From Flagellimonas_B algarum (lineage in GTDB: Bacteria > Bacteroidota > Bacteroidia > Flavobacteriales > Flavobacteriaceae): a stretch of 64,000 nt of DNA. Location: assembly GCF_040513375.1 (NCBI RefSeq), contig NZ_JBEVTG010000001.1, forward strand, positions 1,499,796-1,563,795, given 5' to 3'. Below the pieces are notes generated by a model, which saw only the letters and a list, made by a program, of their open reading frames with translations, did no database searches and was not told where the DNA came from. A program made the translations under genes and the position numbers. This document shows positions 61,838 through 64,000 of the stretch, piece by piece (the stretch's first letter is position 1; each line of letters opens with the position of its first letter).

Positions 61838-63847
61838 ATGCGGAATTCGATTGTATTGGTATTCTTGTTCGCGGCCCTAGGGGCCACCTGGGCACAAGAT
61901 TCGATTCCATTCCAACGCTCAAGGGACACCACCAGTTTTCGGCAAAAGGCCAAGGCTCAACAAGAGCGTAAGGCGGCACAGGAAATCACCATTGAGGATT
62001 ACAAGATCGTCGATTTCGCTCGGGATACCACCTTCGTCGATACCACACTGAGCATCCAAAAAGAATACCGCTACAATTTTCTCCGCATTGATGATTTTGA
62101 ATTGATGCCCTTTTCCAACATCGGGCAACCCTACAACAGCTTGGGGGCCGATTTTACCAATGGGGCGTTTTTACCGCGCTTAGGGGCCAGGGCTCGACAA
62201 TTCGGCTATTTTGAGCTCGAAGACATTCCTTACTATAACGTACCGACCCCTTTGACCGAGCTGTTCTTTAAGACCACCCTCGAACAGGGGCAGTTGCTCG
62301 ATGCCATGCTCACCTTCAATACCTCAAGGCGTTTGAATTTTTCGATAGCCTATAAAGGGTTTCGTTCGCTGGGCAAATACCAATTCGACCAGGCCGAAAG
62401 CGGGAGTTTTCGAACGAGCTTTAACTATCGAACGGCCAATAACCGCTACTGGGTTAGGGGGCATTATACCTATCATGATGCCGAGACTGAAGAAAACGGG
62501 GGCTTGGCCGATAAGGTCGAGCAATTCGAATCGGGTAACGACGACTTTTTAGATCGCTCCCGGATCGATGTGGCCTATACCAATGCCAACAACAGGGTGT
62601 TGGGCAGACGTTACTTTTTAGACCATCAGTTCAACCTGGTACGTCCGAAAAAGGATTCGGTCAAAACCCGTTCGACCTACGTCTCGATCGGGCATCAGTT
62701 GAGTTATGAGTCCCGCTTCTATCAATTCGAGCAAAGTGCCCAAAACGACGCCTTCGGTAGCACCTTTATTTCGCCTATCGATGATAAATCGACCTTGAAG
62801 ACCCTATATAACCAAGTGTCTGCCAGCTTTTCGAACCCAAAACTGGGCACGCTGATCGGAAGTTTGAATTTTTACAATTACGACTATTTCTTCAATAGCA
62901 TCCTGATAACCGATGCGGGTGAGATCCCGAATCGCCTACAAGGCGATGAGATGGCCGTAGGGGCCGATTACAAGAATACCCGGGGCCGACTCAGTCTCGA
63001 AGGGCAATTGCGCTATGCCCTGACTGGTGATGTTACCGGCAATCTATTGAAGGCCAAGGCTAGCTTTAAGTTCAATGACAAGCACCGATTGTATGGAGGG
63101 ATCGATGCCTCATCACGGGCACCCAATTTCAATTTCCTATTGTATCAAAGCGAATACCAAAACTTCAATTGGCGTAACAGCGGGTTCGAAAAACAGCAGC
63201 AACAGACATTGTATGCCGGCTTCGACTCTTCCTTGTTCGGGGATTTGAAGGTGTCGTTCACCGCGGCCGACAACTATACCTATTTCGGTCTCGATGCGGA
63301 CGAAGTGAGTGCGGCCCAGGCCGCCTTGGAGGAAGGCGAATCATTAGATGGGGTCTTGACCAGTTTCGTACGCCCTTTTCAAGAGACGGGTACGATCAAT
63401 TACCTGAAGGTAAAATATCAAAAGGAATTCAAGTGGCGCAAGTGGGCCTTGAACAATACGGTGATGTACCAAGAGGTCGACCAAGACAACCAGGTACTCA
63501 ACCTGCCCGAATTGGTGTCGCGCAATACCTTGTATTTCTCAAGCGATGTTTTCGATCGGGCCATGTTCATACAGGCCGGGGTCACCTTTAAATACTTTTC
63601 CGAATACTATATGAATGCCTACAATCCGTTGTTGGGGGAGTTCTATGTACAAGAGAACGAGAAGTTGGGAGGTTTTCCGCTGATCGACGTCTTTATCAAT
63701 GCCAAGGTGCGGCAAACACGCATCTATTTTAAGGCCGAACATTTGAATACTATTTGGAGTACGGACTACAACTATTACTCGGCCCCGAACTATCCCTACC
63801 GTGATTTTGTGATCCGCTTTGGCTTGGTTTGGAATTTCTTCTCATAA
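61838..63847 (+). CDS. Putative porin (Porin_10-like)
   Basis: A 669-residue outer-membrane barrel protein: signal peptide (about 1-20, cut before QDS), a polar stretch with coiled potential (FRQKAKAQQERKAAQE) and a barrel domain of the putative porin type seen in Bacteroidota (DFELMPFSNIGQPYNSLGADF, YYNVPTPLTELFFKTT), ending FVIRFGLVWNFFS with a C-terminal aromatic. ATG at 61838 opens the signal peptide; an upstream in-frame start would lengthen it by 26 residues with no signal. Confidence 0.85.
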   Translation: MRNSIVLVFLFAALGATWAQDSIPFQRSRDTTSFRQKAKAQQERKAAQEITIEDYKIVDFARDTTFVDTTLSIQKEYRYNFLRIDDFELMPFSNIGQPYNSLGADFTNGAFLPRLGARARQFGYFELEDIPYYNVPTPLTELFFKTTLEQGQLLDAMLTFNTSRRLNFSIAYKGFRSLGKYQFDQAESGSFRTSFNYRTANNRYWVRGHYTYHDAETEENGGLADKVEQFESGNDDFLDRSRIDVAYTNANNRVLGRRYFLDHQFNLVRPKKDSVKTRSTYVSIGHQLSYESRFYQFEQSAQNDAFGSTFISPIDDKSTLKTLYNQVSASFSNPKLGTLIGSLNFYNYDYFFNSILITDAGEIPNRLQGDEMAVGADYKNTRGRLSLEGQLRYALTGDVTGNLLKAKASFKFNDKHRLYGGIDASSRAPNFNFLLYQSEYQNFNWRNSGFEKQQQQTLYAGFDSSLFGDLKVSFTAADNYTYFGLDADEVSAAQAALEEGESLDGVLTSFVRPFQETGTINYLKVKYQKEFKWRKWALNNTVMYQEVDQDNQVLNLPELVSRNTLYFSSDVFDRAMFIQAGVTFKYFSEYYMNAYNPLLGEFYVQENEKLGGFPLIDVFINAKVRQTRIYFKAEHLNTIWSTDYNYYSAPNYPYRDFVIRFGLVWNFFS

Positions 63848-64000
63848 ATTTTTGTTAGCGGCGGTTTGTTTTTTGCTGAAAATGAAGGGCTTAAAATTTT
63901 TTAAAAAAAGTCGCAAAAAAATTGCCTCAGGAGTTTTGCCGTAATGGAAAAAGGGTTTTATATTTGCACCCGCTTTGCGAGTCAGTAGGGCGCGAGATAT
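63848..64000. other. Non-coding end of the window
   Basis: No gene is visible. The stretch is A/T-rich to about 63935 (runs of A and T resembling an UP element), then holds a consensus promoter and the start of a G/C-rich leader cut by the window edge. Confidence 0.5.
63935..63966 (+). promoter_or_regulatory. Strong promoter pointing out of the window
   Basis: TTTG (63935-63938), 20 bp, TATATTTG (63959-63966): a near-perfect Bacteroidetes promoter preceded by an A/T-rich stretch. The leader begins CACCCGCTTTGCG. Such strong sites with G/C-rich leaders often drive tRNA or rRNA operons, but the gene is outside the window. Confidence 0.65.

Noticed and set aside
63967..64000. Start of a tRNA or rRNA gene
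   Set aside because: Only 34 leader bases are visible and they contain no recognisable tRNA or rRNA sequence.

Overview
The window comes from a member of the Bacteroidota, almost certainly a marine Flavobacteriaceae species. The evidence is a GLPGLI-family protein, carboxypeptidase-regulatory-like TonB receptors, an ECF sigma/FecR/receptor triplet, a type IX secretion (T9SS) C-terminal domain, a Porin_10-like barrel, a DUF5117-type zincin, and promoters of the Bacteroidetes form TTTG-N19/20-TAnnTTTG. Base composition looks moderate, near 48% GC by eye. No rRNA, tRNA, CRISPR array, insertion sequence or prophage was seen. The window reads as ordinary chromosome with several accessory clusters.

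Layout. 0.1-5.0 kb: a GDSL-like lipoprotein and a sigma/anti-sigma/TonB-receptor unit on the minus strand. 5.1-8.7 kb: a plus-strand trio of transglutaminase-7TM protein, ATP-grasp glutamate-ligase-like enzyme and outer-membrane barrel, probably making or modifying a small peptide. 8.7-13.4 kb: a Crp-type regulator with a membrane protein, then a GLPGLI protein with its barrel receptor. 13.4-18 kb: an alpha/beta hydrolase, and a degenerate-Nudix regulator divergent from a glycoside hydrolase 3 gene, with two matching palindromes over overlapping promoters. 18-20.5 kb: an LLM/SDR/DUF1330 operon divergent from an HxlR repressor, again with a palindrome. 20.5-24.4 kb: matrixin-like protease, VOC-membrane fusion, vanadium-haloperoxidase-like lipoprotein and membrane protein. 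24.5-27.4 kb: an AraC regulator and three target genes behind a 21-bp-spaced direct repeat. 27.4-33.7 kb: a SolA-like oxidase, an MddA-like methyltransferase with a 46-residue gene missed by length cut-offs, a membrane-tethered TPR regulator, a dehydrogenase and an esterase-like hydrolase.

33.8-41.5 kb holds small lipoproteins, an SH3 protein, a VOC/bestrophin/MFS operon, a Spy-like protein and a large zincin. 41.7-44.1 kb holds two paralogous, very acidic secreted proteins built from a repeat with the core YLPEGFDPY, followed by a leucine-rich-repeat protein. I do not recognise the YLPEGFDPY family, and it is the best candidate here for something undescribed. 44.1-50.7 kb: a DASS transporter, lysS, a thioredoxin-like protein, a membrane-tethered LuxR regulator, a 51-residue YqaE/Pmp3 protein, a lipoprotein and lipB. 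50.7-61 kb: a tight minus-strand run from a giant T9SS-exported Asp-box protein through a lipoprotein, rnhB, a large lipoprotein and an OmpA protein to a small exported protein. 61.2-64 kb: a lipoprotein, a porin, and a strong promoter pointing out of the window.

Recurring themes are secreted or outer-membrane products and one-component regulators beside their targets. Four of these regulators have visible candidate operators (Nudix, HxlR, AraC, Crp). Two others carry their DNA-binding domain on a membrane-anchored protein.
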